Positions 47,880 through 60,697 are shown, counted from the stretch's first letter. The stretch: 64,000 bases of DNA from Megalobrama amblycephala (GCF_018812025.1 NC_063052.1:30457951-30521950); one strand, 5' to 3'. Made by a program: numbers and translations. The notes: generated from the letters alone by a model not told the origin.

Positions 47880-48238
47880 TAAACTGAACATCCCAAGTCT
47901 ATTGCAATTTTAATTTTAATCAGAGGTGTCATTAAAGTAGTGTTAATGATTTCATACTCGCACTGCGGTCTCGAGAATCTTGATGGGCAAATAAAAAGGG
48001 CATTAAAACCATTTTGATAGTCGCTTTGTTGGTTAATTTTATTTTCCCAATAAAATAATACTGACTATATAGTAAATATTTCCCATATATCACCCAGTTC
48101 TAGTGTGAATGTGTGCTCTGATGTGAATCGTCTCTAGTATCGCTGTCTGAGTGTTTGTCTGCCTTTATTAATGTTATATCATTGAATGCCAGTGATTTCA
48201 TCTAAATATGGAATTATTCAGAGCATCACATCCCGCAA

Positions 48239-48277
<39 letters not shown>

Positions 48278-49351
48278 GCAGCATGGAATCCAGATGGCTA
48301 ATTATCAGTTCATAATCTCATGCACATAGAGGTGTTGTTCAGAGAGAGAGAGAAAGAGAAAGAGAGCAATGATGCAAATGAAAACAACGTCTGTTGAAAA
48401 AAAGACAGGACGGAAAAGGAGCGAATGTGAAGCCATCTACACACTCTGAATCATTGTAAAGCTCCAAAACAGAGAGAGAGACAGAAGGAAAGTGTGATTG
48501 AAAAAGACAGAAAGAAAATTAAATGTAGCAGGGAGAGAAATGAAGGAGACAGTCAAAGACATTTCAGTCCCATAAAAACTCATAATATTACACAGTCGGT
48601 TAGAGACCCATATGTGTGACTTTAACAAACACTAGGACAGACAGACAGCAGGAGAGAGAGACGGATAAAGAGATAAAGGGATAAGGAGCGAGGTCACGTG
48701 AGACGCAGACAGCTCTGTTACCATTCAAACCACCAGAGATGTGAGTGTGTGGCTCATCTAGCTCACTGAAGCTAATGGAGTTTGATACACAGCCATCTAT
48801 TATTCATACTGCTTGACTCCAGCACTCCTGAACACACCTGTCTGTCTGTCTGTCTGCCTGCGAGTGTGTGTTTCTCAGAAGTGTCAAAGATCTGTTACAG
48901 CACTGAAGTGTTTTCTGTTTTCACACTTGCTCTCGTTTACAACACCACAAAGGAGTGGTGTAATGTGTAGAGCAGGAAAATGCAGACAGAATCAGATGGA
49001 ATCCTGTCATAAAAATGGAATTTACTGTGCGGAATGTTGCCAAATTTGACAAAATTTGGATAAATAAATAAATAAAACAAAAATATCACTGTACACTTAA
49101 TCAAATGCTAATATGGACTAGTGTCTGTGAATACTATAGCTCAAAAAGATTGCCATTGAAATTCGAAGTCTACAGTCATTGTGTCTGTGTGTGAATGAGC
49201 AGCGCAATTTGAACGTGGCGTTTTCAGCATATACATCAACTTTTATGTATTTTGTTTTATCATTTTGCTGTTTCATTTGATAAAACTGTTGTCACATACA
49301 CACAGAAACTCAAATGTCTTTACTACAATCAACCAAAATAAAAGTTCGGAT
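47880..49351. other. Intronic sequence, no gene seen
   Basis: (CA)n at 48240-48272, GA-rich sequence at about 48340-48365 and 48470-48540. No exon candidate. Confidence 0.5.
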
Positions 49352-50759
49352 TAGAGGTCGACCGATTGATCGGTTTTGCCGACAAATTCCTGCCAATAAC
49401 TGATTGCTGGATTGAAAAAGACAATCGGTTATTGGAAAATATCCATACCGAGAAGGGTCCGCTGTCATTAAACAGTATGGGACCGGCTTCTAGAGGCAAA
49501 ATAAAAACCATCACTGACACCTCAGTGTTTGTTCTGAGATGTGAGCTGTCACTTCAGATGGACACTTCAGAATTAAAACAGACAATGAAACGGTATACAG
49601 TACACTACCGTACATGTTTTCATCACTATAAAGTAATTCATTTGTTGACTAGATGCTGCATTAGTGAAGAAAGAACAGCAGTATGTTTGCAGTCAAAGCT
49701 AAGAGGGTGCTAACATTAGTAGTACCTCAAGCGGTTAAAACAATGTGACAAAAACACACGCAAGTCCGACCCAAATGTGTAATGTTATGATTGTTACCAT
49801 CTGTTTGCATTAGTTTATACCCAGCTGGCCGCTTTTATGCATTCGTTATACAGCGAAGTTGCATATTTAAAGCTAGTGACATGAGAAAGCAAACTGTATC
49901 GTCGACTCGTCATGCAGCTGACAGAAACTCAGTTCTTTTTCTATCGTCACAGTTCTAAAATAGAAGCAATAAAATTGCCTATTAAAAAAGTGGCCATCTA
50001 TTTAAAGATGAGCATGACTGTTTTGATTATATGAAATGGTAACACTTTACAATAAGAGTCCATTTGTAACATTAACTAAGGTTAATAAAAGTATAGTTCA
50101 TTTGTTAATTTCAACATTTGCTAATACATTTTTACATTTTAAAGGTGCCCTAGAATCAACAATTGAATTTACCTTGGCATAGCTGAATAACAAGAGTTCA
50201 GTACATGGAAAAGACATATATTGAGTTTCAAACTCCATTGCTTTCATGCAGTATGCATGACGAACATCTTGTTAAGATCCATTTGAGGGTTATATTAGCT
50301 GTGTGAACTTTGTAAATGCACTGTATTATCACCGAGAGCTCAGGGGGGGCAGGGAGCGTGCGATTTAAAGGGGTCGCACGCTGAATCGGTGCATAGTTAA
50401 TGATGCCCCAAAATAGGCAGTTAAAAAAATTAATTAAAAAAAATCTATGGGGTATTTTGAGCTGGAACTTCAGACACATTCAGGGGACACCTTAGACTTA
50501 TATTACATCTTGTAAAAACTGGTTCTAGGGCACCTTTAAAGTTTTTTAGTTAATGCACTTTAAACTAACATGAAAGATCAATTATAATTAATATATTAAT
50601 ATTTTATATTTAAAAAGTACGGTACATTTTAATGGTTTAGTACTGTTTTTCAATTTTTGTAATAAAGTTCAGCACTATTTTATGTGTTATGTTTGTTTTT
50701 GTTGTTGTTGTTTTTTTTTTTTTAGTTTATCGGTAAAATCCACTGTTGGTCCACCTCTA
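49352..50759 (+). mobile_element. hAT element with TAGAGGTCGACCGAT end
   Basis: Left end TAGAGGTCGACCGATTGATC, right end GATCGGTAAAATCC-like sequence ending TTGGTCCACCTCTA. Flanking 8-mers GTTCGGAT and GTTCAGAT match at seven positions. Carries the short TTAA MITE at 50143-50535 and, around it, a TAAAGTGTTACC-type repeat (50037-50620). Confidence 0.82.
50143..50535 (-). mobile_element. TTAA-target MITE, AGGTGCCC family, short copy
   Basis: TTAA at 50139-50142 and 50536-50539, ends AGGTGCCCTAGAATC and TTCTAGGGCACCT. Opposite orientation to the copies at 35045 and 42548 and about 550 bp shorter, so internally deleted. Confidence 0.9.
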
Positions 50760-50767
50760 GTTCAGAT

Positions 50768-52183
50768 CAACTTGAAGAAACTGTGAGAGAAATACATTAC
50801 TATTGTACAGTAAAATACCGAACAATTCCTTTTTTTTTTTTTTTTGCCAAAAAAATAAAAGGAATTGTTCCATTTTCGTTGGATCACAATTTGTTAAAGT
50901 TTTATGTGCACTATTATTGTTAAAAATGTGAGAAATTATTATATTGTTTTAAATTATATTATAAAAGTTTTTGGAATTCAATTGATTAGACATGCTTTTA
51001 GATTATTAAAATTTGTAATAAAACAGAATCCAGAAAAATAAAACTGGAAAACATGGTATTTGGGAAAAAATAAAATGGAATGTGGGAAAAGATAAAATGG
51101 AATTCATAGGGCCCTAGATGTGACTCAACAAAACTAGAGCACTTCCATTATAAATCACTGGAGCTGAGAGCAGGTGACGCAACGTGACTAAACTAGAGCG
51201 CTCACGTTATCATCACTGAAGGTGAGAGTGAGCAACACAATGCCAAAAACTAGAGCGCTACCTTTAAAATCAGCTCTTTCTGCAGTACCGATTCTCACAG
51301 GACACTGGGAACATTTACACACACTATGTGGGACTGCCCAGAAACCTTTTGGGTGAAGTTAGCACCATCTCAGCACTAACTGGCACACGATATCTACTGC
51401 ATCTATTCAACAACGACTCGAAAATCCCTATTAAAGAGAGAGAACCGCAGCCGGAAAATTACCATTTAATGTTCAACATGACAGAATTAGTACACTCACT
51501 TTATAATCATCTAAGCAACTCAACGCAACTAGAACAGTCCCGTTAAACACTGAAGCAGAGACAGAACGGTGTGGCGCTCTCGTTTTAATCAACCGCTGAC
51601 TTCACATGCTTGCAGTTGATGTGTCACTCACTCTCACAACCGAGTACTGAAGCGTTAAACTCCGCGTTGTGATGATACTAAAGGTAATTCTTTCTCCCTT
51701 TCTCTGGGGCGGAGAGAGCGATAAGCAGCGGCTCATAATAGTGTTCTCATCTCTGCTTTCTTGGAGATGAGCCCGGACATAAATACAGGTAAAATGAAAG
51801 CTGGAATAATGGCTGTGTCTTATCTCCAGGGATGTTTTTATTGGCTGCTCTGAGAACGTCTAATCAGCTGGTGAGTCAGGACACTGGGACAAAGAGAGAC
51901 GTCCGATAAAACACTAATGGAGTCTGTACATTAACATAGATGAGAGGTGGGGAGAATTACATATTTACTGTATTACAAAGAGAGAAAGAGGAAGCAATGG
52001 TCACTTTGTCAGTGTTGCATAATGATACACTGAGTAACAGGGGTGGTGCTATGGGTGGGCTAAGGGGGCTGGACCCCCGAATGTTTTTTTTCAAAAGCCC
52101 CGAATCTTTCAGGTTTGAGGTGTCTTAACAGTGCTGTCAAAATATAATTTTTTGATACATATCTCTCTACTAAAATATGTTAA
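50768..52183. other. Intronic sequence with a weak tandem repeat
   Basis: 'aactagagc(g/a)ct' recurs at about 51131, 51192 and 51250, giving imperfect units near 60 bp. Nothing else recognised. 52040-52125 resembles a degraded repeat ('gggctggacccccgaatg'). Confidence 0.45.
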
Positions 52184-52477
52184 AGGTGCTCTAAGCGATC
52201 CTGGGCGGAGTAACTTCCTGTTGACGTTCGAAGTGTTGTCAAACAAAACAGAGGCTAGCTAGACCCTCCCTCCTCCTCCTCCTCCTCCTCCTCTCCTCCG
52301 TGCTTCCTGAAACAGTCATGAACGCGCATTTAAAATCATTCTTGTCGGTTATTGGCTGGAGCATGTTTATTATGATTCGTGGTCCAGGCTGGCAGCTAGC
52401 AGATAGTGAGGAGATGTTTGCTGTATGTGACAAAAAATGTTTTGGCCTAAAAATGCGTGACATCGCTTAGAGCACCT
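52184..52477 (+). mobile_element. TTAA-target MITE, AGGTGCTCTAAGCGAT ends
   Basis: TTAA at 52180-52183 and 52478-52481. Ends AGGTGCTCTAAGCGATC and ATCGCTTAGAGCACCT. Length 294 bp with an internal (CCT)n at 52265-52293. The flanks look like a hAT remnant (gctgtcaaaatataat, 'accggtaccggcag'). Confidence 0.92.
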
Positions 52478-52481
52478 TTAA

Positions 52482-53361
52482 ACAGTTCAATACCGCTTTT
52501 CTGCAGTATCCATACACCGGTACCGGCAGCGCTTTCTCTCCGACAGTGAGTTCACACACACCGCAGTTGTACACAGACACGCCTCCTGTCACTCACTCAG
52601 CGCATCGGCAGGCCGGGCACTTAAGTTTTTGTTTTTGTTACGATTTAATATTACTCAACTTAAGCACATTTGTCAGCTTGGTGCCTTCATAAAACAGCAA
52701 AAGACAGTGATTTAATTAAGTATATAGGCAGTCTGTTTGTGCTGTGTGCTTTAAAGAGAAGTGTGCACTTTGCTCACATGATCAGCTGGTGATCTTGTGT
52801 TAGTTTTCTCCAAAATAAATGCTCAAGGCTTTATCTCTTACAAGTGAAGAAATTAGGACAAAAGTATTGTAATTTCCCTATACTGTAGTGTAAAGTAAAA
52901 TGTACTTATGAAATATTAATTTATTTATTTTACAGTGCATTTGTTTTACAATATATGGATGATACTGTCAGAATAGTTATATAAATCATTATTATATTAT
53001 GATATTATTGTAATAATTGTTTGGCATCCTAAAACACCAGTGTCAATGTAATGTAGACTGAGTCTGAGACTCTATATCAAAACTAAAAAGATGTTTGAGC
53101 CCTCTTTATTGTCCAGGTACAATGCTTTTTTTTAATTGTTCAATTTGCACACTGTACATGGGCTTAAGCTCTGCATCAGATTGATGCATTTAACCTTAAA
53201 ATGTACAAAATTTTCTTCCAGGAAAGCATACTACAATAAAGTTCCTTTCATGTCAATAAAGCTGTTAATGCCATATTAAAATGTTGTTGGACAAACTAGA
53301 TTAGGGAATGTTTACAATGTCTGATTAATGAAACTAATCACAAATAACTGCATATAAGCTA
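52482..53361. other. Intronic sequence, hAT-like remnant then nothing recognised
   Basis: 52490-52620 resembles the interior or right part of a hAT element. The rest is AT-rich without exons. Confidence 0.4.
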
Positions 53362-53790
53362 GTGTTCAAAAGTTTAGGGTCGGTATGATTTTTTAATGCT
53401 TCTGAAAGAATTATCTTATGCTCACCAAGGCTCACCAAGTATTTTTTATTTTTATTTGATAAAAAATACTGAAATGTTTTGAAATATTATTATTGTAATA
53501 TATTTCAATAATGTAATTTATTCCTGTGATCAAAGCTGAATTTTCAGCATTATTTTTCAGTCTTCATTGTCACATGATCCTTCAGAAATCATTCAAATAT
53601 GCTGATTTGCTGGTCATATTTTTGTGGAAAATATTATACTTTTTCTTCAGGATTCTTTGCTGAATAGAGAACAGATTTATTTGAAATAGAAATCTTTTGT
53701 AACATTATAAATGACCTTACTGTCACTTTTGATCAATTTATTGCAACCTTGATGAAAAATACTGACCTCAAACTTTTGAGTGGTAGAGTA
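53362..53790 (+). repeat. Fullest copy of the CAAAAGTTTAGGGTC repeat
   Basis: The start GTTCAAAAGTTTAGGGTC is mirrored by the end GACCTCAAACTTTTGAG, so this is an inverted-repeat element. Interior wording is shared with the copies at 258, 22221 and 40225. Confidence 0.7.
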
Positions 53791-55360
53791 TAAATATTAG
53801 CTGAGAAAAGCCCTCAAATGAAGAGAATTCATTATCACAGTGGTTCTCAAACGTTTCACAAGTACCACCTTTTATCAAATCTGAACACCAAATCACCAAG
53901 TCTATTTAAATTCAAACTTAATGACCTAACACCCAACACAACATACATGAAATACACAGTTTAATTAATAGGATAATCTCCAGTAGTTTAGATAAATGAG
54001 CCCCCAACGTTTTACAATCCAAAAAACACTTGAAAACTCTTTTTCAAATATTGCAGACCAATTTAAACAAGCTAATGTTTAATAAGTAAATACACATTTT
54101 TTATTTCAGTTTAGTCTGTATTAAAACTTTAAACTACTCATGTCTGATTTGAAGCGCTTGAACTGCTCTGTCTGATTTCATTATCGATATGATGCTTAAA
54201 ACTGAGCTCTGAATCAATGTTTCTCAGTCAAAAACAAACCTCTCTTTAAGCACGCCTGCAGGAGATCAAGCTCACTGACATGAAGGGCAAACAGAATAAT
54301 TTTTTTGCCATTCTGTCTCTTTTCTGACTGGGAAAAAAATTGTGGCGAGCACTTGGAAGCAAACTTTATCAGCGTGGATACACTATATCACCTATTCACA
54401 TTACATGATGTTATAAACATAACTCTTATAGACGTGGAAAAATTTGTTCCAATTGTAATCGCATATTTGAAATAAATATTAAATGTACCACCTTAGGGCG
54501 CATCACCTACCACTTGTTTTAAAAAATTTGAACTACTGTAAAGTTGAGAGTGAAATTTTCACACACCTGTGCTATTTATTAGTTTATTCTGCTCAGGGTC
54601 ATTGTGAACAATCAACAGATGGATATCTGACACTGATTCATCAGCTTTGTCTCTCTGTCAATCTTTTTCTCATTCTGCTCAGAATCCGTCATTTTCCCGC
54701 AGGTCTCTGCTGAGATGGGAAAAACTGTGACGTTGCCATGGTCACCAGGCAGAGAGTTCGGCACTCAGAATTCTTCTGGTGTCTGATGGGCAGCGTTTAG
54801 CTCAAATCCTCCAGAGTAGAGATGTGTGTGTGTAAGTGCTGGGTGCAAAATTACATTTCTGCCTCACCTGCCAAGGGTGGGTGAATAGCGGAAAGTTTTT
54901 TATTTTTTATTTATTTATTTATATATTTTTACTGCCAGTGTAACATATTTTTCAATATTAAAATATACATTTTGTTGTATCTTGCAGTGAAACAATTTAG
55001 CGTGTATGTGCAGTAGGTGTCTGTGTCACACAGAATCATTTACACAGGGATTCTGCACCTGCAGAAAGCACTCACACATATCTATATATGTATTCGTGCA
55101 TTACATATTTTTGGATGCTTTTCAGTTTTTTAGCTGATTGTGACCAAATACCTTTTGTTTTTTTATCAGCCCTGCAAAAAAATATGACATATGCAAAAGT
55201 GCATTCTGTTCACTGCTTAGTGCTTAATACACTAAAGGAGGCTGTACTGTACCAACTAGGGGACTAAATACCACTAGGTGGAACAAACTGTGATTTGCAC
55301 TACTGTCTGTTCAGAACAAAATAAAAGAAACCTAGCTTTGTGGATTTGTTCCTTTGTCCG
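53791..55360. other. Intronic sequence, no gene seen
   Basis: AT-rich, no matching splice-bounded coding segment. Confidence 0.5.
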
Positions 55361-55640
55361 GTAACACTTATTTAAGGGATCCAATTCTCACTATTAACTA
55401 GTTGCTTATTAACATGCATATTACTAGGATATTGGCTGTTTATTAGTGCTTATAAAGCAGATATTAATGCCTTATTCTGCATGACCAAATTCTACATCCC
55501 ATAATCCTTCCCAATGCCTAAACTTAACAACTACCTTACTAACTATTAATAAGCAGCAATTAGGGGTTTACTGAGCCAAAAGTCATATTTAATAGTTAGT
55601 TAATAGTGAAAACTGGACCCTAAACTAAAGTCTGACCATT
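55361..55640 (+). repeat. Short inverted-repeat element (GGTAACACTT family)
   Basis: Left 'ggtaacacttatttaagggatcc...tcactattaact' pairs with right 'agttaatagtgaaaactggaccctaaactaaagt'. A hAT end fragment follows at 55643-55728 (gtaccattacacccctg). Confidence 0.65.
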
Positions 55641-56088
55641 TTTCCTATTGTACCGAAATCGTACCAAACTGTGGTCCCACAACCGAGATACGTACCGAAC
55701 TGTGACTTCTGTGTACCATTACACCCCTGTGCACACACTACAAAATATTATAATTGCGATTAAACAATTAAACCGTTTTTTGCACTTCTCGGCCAGTAGT
55801 AGCCAGAACCACTTTTACTCACATCTGTCGCTGTGCAAGTGTTAATTCAGCTGCTCCAGTCTTGATCTGTCCAGATGAGCGGTCAGTGTGACCTGTAACA
55901 TGCTCCACTTTCTATTCATTAGAGCTCTTTAATGACCAGATGATACTGAAATTACCCAAATTTATCAGTGCTGGAGCATGTGCCGCCTGTCCTCCAGACT
56001 CCTGACACAGATGATTGAACTGATTTAGCTGTTTAAAATGCTGTGCAACAAACTCCCAGTGAGAGTTTGACTTCAGTGCTGGAGTTAA

Positions 56089-56517
56089 CAGGTTAGTCCT
56101 GTCATTATTTACTCACCTTCATGTTATTCCAAAACCGCAGATGTTTGCAGATGCTGGCTATGTACATTGCTTTTTTCTAATGACTGTGAATGGAAAAGAT
56201 GCTGTCAAGCTCCAGAAATGACAAGAAAGCACCATAAAAATCATAAAAGTAGTTCTCCTGACTACAAAGCTATTGTATGACTTCAGAAGACTTCTGTACA
56301 CGTGTCATAAGGACTGCTGTTATGTTGCGTTAATGGTGCTTTTTTTGTCATTGTTGGAGCTCGACAGTCACCAAATGCTTTCATACAATAGAGCACTCTG
56401 GACATTCTGTCTCAGATCTGCTTTTGTTCCCCAGAAGAAAGAAAGTCGTACAGGTTTGGAACGACATGAGGGTGAGTAAATGATGACAGAACATTCATTT
56501 TTGAATGAACTACCCCT
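56089..56517 (-). mobile_element. TTAA-target MITE, AGGGGTAGTTCA ends
   Basis: TTAA at 56085-56088 and 56518-56521. The minus-strand end AGGGGTAGTTCATTCAAAA continues to CTGTCATCATTTACTCACCC, mirrored on the left by 'cctgtcattatttactcacc'. A further fragment of this family is near 61965-62000. Confidence 0.85.
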
Positions 56518-56521
56518 TTAA

Positions 56522-56788
56522 CAGAACAAAGCTGAAGAAGCTGGATCAGAGCTGGATGTCTCAGGCTGAAGTCTTTGGTATCCATATCTGCACTGAGCCA
56601 ATCAGACAGAAGAACTCTTATCTGCTCCTCCAGTGAGCACACACTTCAATTTCACATCACACACACAAGATTTTTGTCGATCTGACTCTATCAATACGTC
56701 TTTGTGTGTGTTGGAGAGAAAAAGGTGTGGAAGAGGTTCCTATTGTAGTCCTGACAGAATCTCATTAATTTACTGTCCTATATACGAG

Positions 56789-56837
<49 letters not shown>

Positions 56838-58148
56838 ACGTGTGTGTGCGCACGTGTGTGTGCGTACGTGTATGTGTGATTTTTTTCTGATAAAAATTGT
56901 AATTGCAATTTAAGATTCATTATAAATTTGTCATGATTTGCTGGTTAAGAAACATTTCTTATTATAATCAATGTTGAAAACAGTTTTTCTAAATATTTTT
57001 GCAGAAACTGATTTTTTTTTTTTTTCAGGACACTTTGATGAACAGAAAGCTCAAAAGAACAGCATTTATTTGACAGAAATCTTTTGTAATATTATAAATG
57101 TCTTTAGCTCTTTCCCTGCCATTGATGGAATTTTTTGGCTTTTCACTGATATATGTTGTGTGTGGAGAGGGGGGTTGCTTTTTTATGAAAATTACTTATA
57201 TGAAACTTTTGTTGATAAAGAATGCATGAAGCTAGAATAAAACAGGTTGTTTATTTAAAAGCAGAAGCTCTGTTCTTTCTTTTGATATAGTGCATGTTCA
57301 GATATTCATACAATCATTCATACAAATATATTCTATGGGGCATGAAAGCTGGCAGGGAAAGAGTTTTAGTTTAATTAATTTATTTATTTATTGCATCCTT
57401 ACTGTATATAACTGTTAATATGGTTGTACGATATTGGACAAAATTGACATTGCGAATATATATATATTGAGTTAATTTTTATTTTATTTCAAGTATTGTT
57501 TTTATGGTTTTAATTAAGTTCTATTAAGTTGTAATTAAGTTCTAATGTCTTGACTTTTAGGACAGCCAAAAGTTAAGACATTTTACACACAAATATTATA
57601 TCATTAGATAAATAGTTGTGTGCATCTCCCTATATGTCAGATCTTTTTTTTTTTTTTTTTTTTTTTTCAGATGAGTCCAGGAAAAACCTTACTGAGTTCA
57701 GAAAAAAACAAAAAAAAAACAAAGTAGGGATGGTTCACTCATTACTAAAGTATTGCACTGTGGTATTACTATATTTCAAACTAAAGTTCTGACATTGCTC
57801 TGTCAACATGACCTCCCTTAAAAGTGTCTGCACCATGCGTCAACCAATCAGTGCACAGAAACTGGTGGGCGGGGTTTTCCCCAGAGCACTCATTACATAC
57901 AATACTGCTGTTGTTTGTTGTTGAGACAGAGACAGTTTCTGTTTTTCTGCATTATTAACTCTCTTACCAACTTCTAAGGCTGTTCGTCTTTCCGCAGACT
58001 AACATTCATCTGTACCCAAGCAAATGAGACTGAGCACCTCATATGGTTTCTTTTTGAACTATTATAGGCTCATTTGAAGGGGATACTGGAGAGAGAAGCA
58101 AAACTAATAGAGCAAGTACAGACTTCTTTCAAAAACATAAAAATAAAT
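56522..58148. other. Intronic sequence with (TG)n at 56790-56834
   Basis: Poly-T runs near 57013 and 57643-57668. 56930-57110 resembles part of the TTCAAAAGTTT repeat family ('aaatcttttgtaatattataaatgtc'). No exon. Confidence 0.5.
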
Positions 58149-58425
58149 ATAGCTGCAAGCAGCAATTCGGGGCCAAGCCCCAGAAGGGGCAGTAGCGCAA
58201 TACGGAGCAGGTAGAGCAAAAACAGCAGAAATTGAATGTACATGCAAAACAGCTGGTTCAGAAGGACAGGTGGAAATGAAATGAAAATCAATAGAAGTTC
58301 AGATGAGAATGAACACAGAATGAACTAAAAACACTTGTATCTAATTCAAGAGGAATAAAGATTAGTACAATGCTTATTTGGATAAAAAAGGAATCAAAAT
58401 GACTCATTACACACAATTGCATAAT

Positions 58426-58505
58426 GACCACCCAACACGGGATTCGAACCCACAACCTCCAGGTCCAGTGTCCATTGCGCATGTCATTGCACCACTGTGC
58501 AGGTG
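58426..58505 (-). repeat. tRNA-like segment 1
   Basis: The minus strand reads GCACAGTGGTGCAATGACAT...GGAGGTTGTGGGTTCGAATCCCG. GGTTCGAATCC is an exact B box and TGGTGCAATGA a near A box. The acceptor stem does not close convincingly, so it is a tRNA-derived relic, not a gene. Confidence 0.6.
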
Positions 58506-58828
58506 ACTGTTGACACAACTGCCGAAGTTCACTAGTTTATGTGAAAATGGACTCAAAAAGAAGAATTTTTATGAAACTGCACTGAATGTTATATTTAATA
58601 ACTTTACTTTAGATCATTCTGCAGCTCATCATGCTGTAGCGCAATACAGAGCAGGAAGAAGAAAAACAGCAGAAAATGAACAAACATGAAACACCTGGTT
58701 CAGAATTATGGGCGAGAATGAACTCAGAAAGTACAGAAGCTTAGATGAAAATTAACACAGCATGAAACAAAAAGCATTTATTTCTAATCTAGAGGCAATA
58801 AAGGAATCAAAACACACAATTTCATAAA

Positions 58829-58915
58829 ACCACTCCACCCGAGATTCGAACCCACTATCTTTAGGTACAGGGCTCGTCAGGTACCTGGCTTTACACATTG
58901 AGCTACATTATGACA
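58829..58915 (-). repeat. tRNA-like segment 2
   Basis: The minus strand reads GTAGCTCAATGTG (A-box-like) and then AGTGGGTTCGAATCTCGGG (B box). It lies about 400 bp after segment 1 in the second copy of the duplicated unit and has diverged from it except in the box regions. Confidence 0.55.
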
Positions 58916-60539
58916 CATGTTCAACATGTTGTGGAAGAGAACTTTTAGTGTAACAAAGAATTTACAAAAAAAGCATTTCTTAGCATGCTAACCATATTAG
59001 CATGCCAAGCTAACTTAATGCTAATGAAGCTCATGGTTAACTTGATAGCTGAAGAGCCACATTAAAAAGAATGACAACTGGTTAGCATGCTAAGCAATTA
59101 GCATGCTAAGCTAACTAGCATAAGATAACAATCACAAGGAAGGTCACATTCAGAGACAAATATCTCGGGAACGGTAGCGAATATCAAAAATCCGTTCAGT
59201 CATTTCTATGCGGCTCGGTCCAAAGATCTTCTGAGCTGATTGTGGACAAAATAGGACAAAATTTGTGGGAGGAGTAGCGAAAAAACTGTTTTTCATTTAT
59301 TTCAATATGGCAGACAGGTACATTTAAGGAAAATGACAAATGACACATCGTTGGAATTGGCATTAGCCAGGGAATAAAATGACATAAAGTATACACGTTT
59401 TGGAAAGTGTTTTCAAAAGTTATAAGCATTTTTGCAAAAAACATTATATCTGTGGAACAGTAGGTGGCGCTGTGTTGAAACTTCTCAGGTACCTTCGGGA
59501 CCTACTAAAGGTCATACATACTAATTTTTGTGAAGATATGTCAAATAGTTTAAAAGATATTGAAATTTATGACAAAATTCAAAATGGCGGACATGCTTTT
59601 CATCCGATGTTGACAAATTCAATATCCCCGGCATGGCCCAAGGAATCCATAGACACCAAGATCTTGATTTTCTAATAAAGTGTTCAAAAGTTATTGGCCA
59701 AAATATCCATTTTACAGATCTCATGACCTGTAGGTGGCGCTGTTCCCAAATTCGGCAAGGAACCTCAGATCATGGTCTTGATCAAGTGTACGAATTTTTG
59801 TTTTGATCGCTCAAAGTTTGGCTGAGATACAGCCTCTATAGCAATTTTGGGTAAACCTCATTAACTTCGTGACATCATAACTTTTGAACAAAGATGAATA
59901 AAAAAAATCTGCTCAGTCATTTCTGTGCGGCTCAGACCAAAGATCACCTGATCAAAGTCTGGACAAAATTGGACAAATTTTGAAGGAGGAGTAGCGAAAA
60001 AACGGACTACTGTACTTTTCAAAATGGCCGCTACTGTAATGGGTGGAGACTTAATGTAAGAATTTGAATAGAATCAGCATGAAGAGACAAATCAGATGTA
60101 CTAAATTGTATTTTTCTAGAGCAAATGGTTCAAAAGTTATAACCTTTAGAATGTTGAATTTTTGAACTGGTGGTGGCGCTATAGAGTTGGTCCTAGAGAC
60201 TCCAAAATTGGTCAGATTTCTAGACATGACCATCACTACAAGTGTGCCAAATTTCATCATTTTCTCATGTTCCGTTGATAGGGCTGCCATAGACTCCCAT
60301 TCGGGAGGAAGAATAATAATAATAAAAGGGAAAACGTACAATTACAATAGGGGCTACAGCCCCTTTGGGGCTTGGCCCCTAAAAAAATAAAATTCTTACC
60401 AACCCCAAAACTTTTGAACGGTACACACACACACAGATACACATTAACTTTTTTTTAAAGGATTTTGCTATCTCATCCATCCAGATAGCAAAATTCTTTG
60501 TTTTTACTGTTATTTCTATTCCTTATGTTCTATTTTTAT

Positions 60540-60618
60540 TATTCTTCTTTACGTAAAGCACTTTAAATTACCATTGTGTATGAAATGTGCTATACAAATA
60601 AAATTGCCTTGCCTTGCC
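60540..60618 (+). repeat. 3' tail of a LINE/SINE-type repeat
   Basis: 'aaagcactttaaattacc', 'gaaatgtgctatacaaataaa' and a short (TTGCC)n end are the usual tail of a fish retroposon. The body is not recognisable. Confidence 0.5.
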
Positions 60619-60660
60619 TTAACAGTGCGTTTTGTTTTTGCAATATATATAGAGAGATAC

Positions 60661-60665
<5 letters not shown>

Positions 60666-60694
<29 letters not shown>
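60666..60694 (+). repeat. (TA)n microsatellite, target of a Tc1 insertion
   Basis: The TA run ends exactly at the left terminus of the Tc1-like element, whose target is TA. Confidence 0.95.

Positions 60695-60697
<3 letters not shown>

Larger units (their letters stand above)
58149..60381 (+). repeat. AGCTGCAAGCAGC-type long dispersed repeat, copy 2
   Basis: Starts TAGCTGCAAGCAGCAATTCG, then GGGGCCAAGCCCC; ends GGGGCTTGGCCCC, the inverse. The first 900 bp contain a tandem duplication of about 400-450 bp (gtagcgcaatac at 58192 and 58636), each unit with a tRNA-like segment. The rest repeats 'aggtggcgctgt', 'aaagatc(a/t)(c/t)ctgagc' and 'ggaggagtagcgaaaaaac' blocks at intervals of several hundred bases. 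Confidence 0.75.

Noticed and set aside
58426..58915. Two functional tRNA genes
   Set aside because: B boxes are exact but acceptor stems and D arms do not fold convincingly, and both lie in a dispersed repeat.
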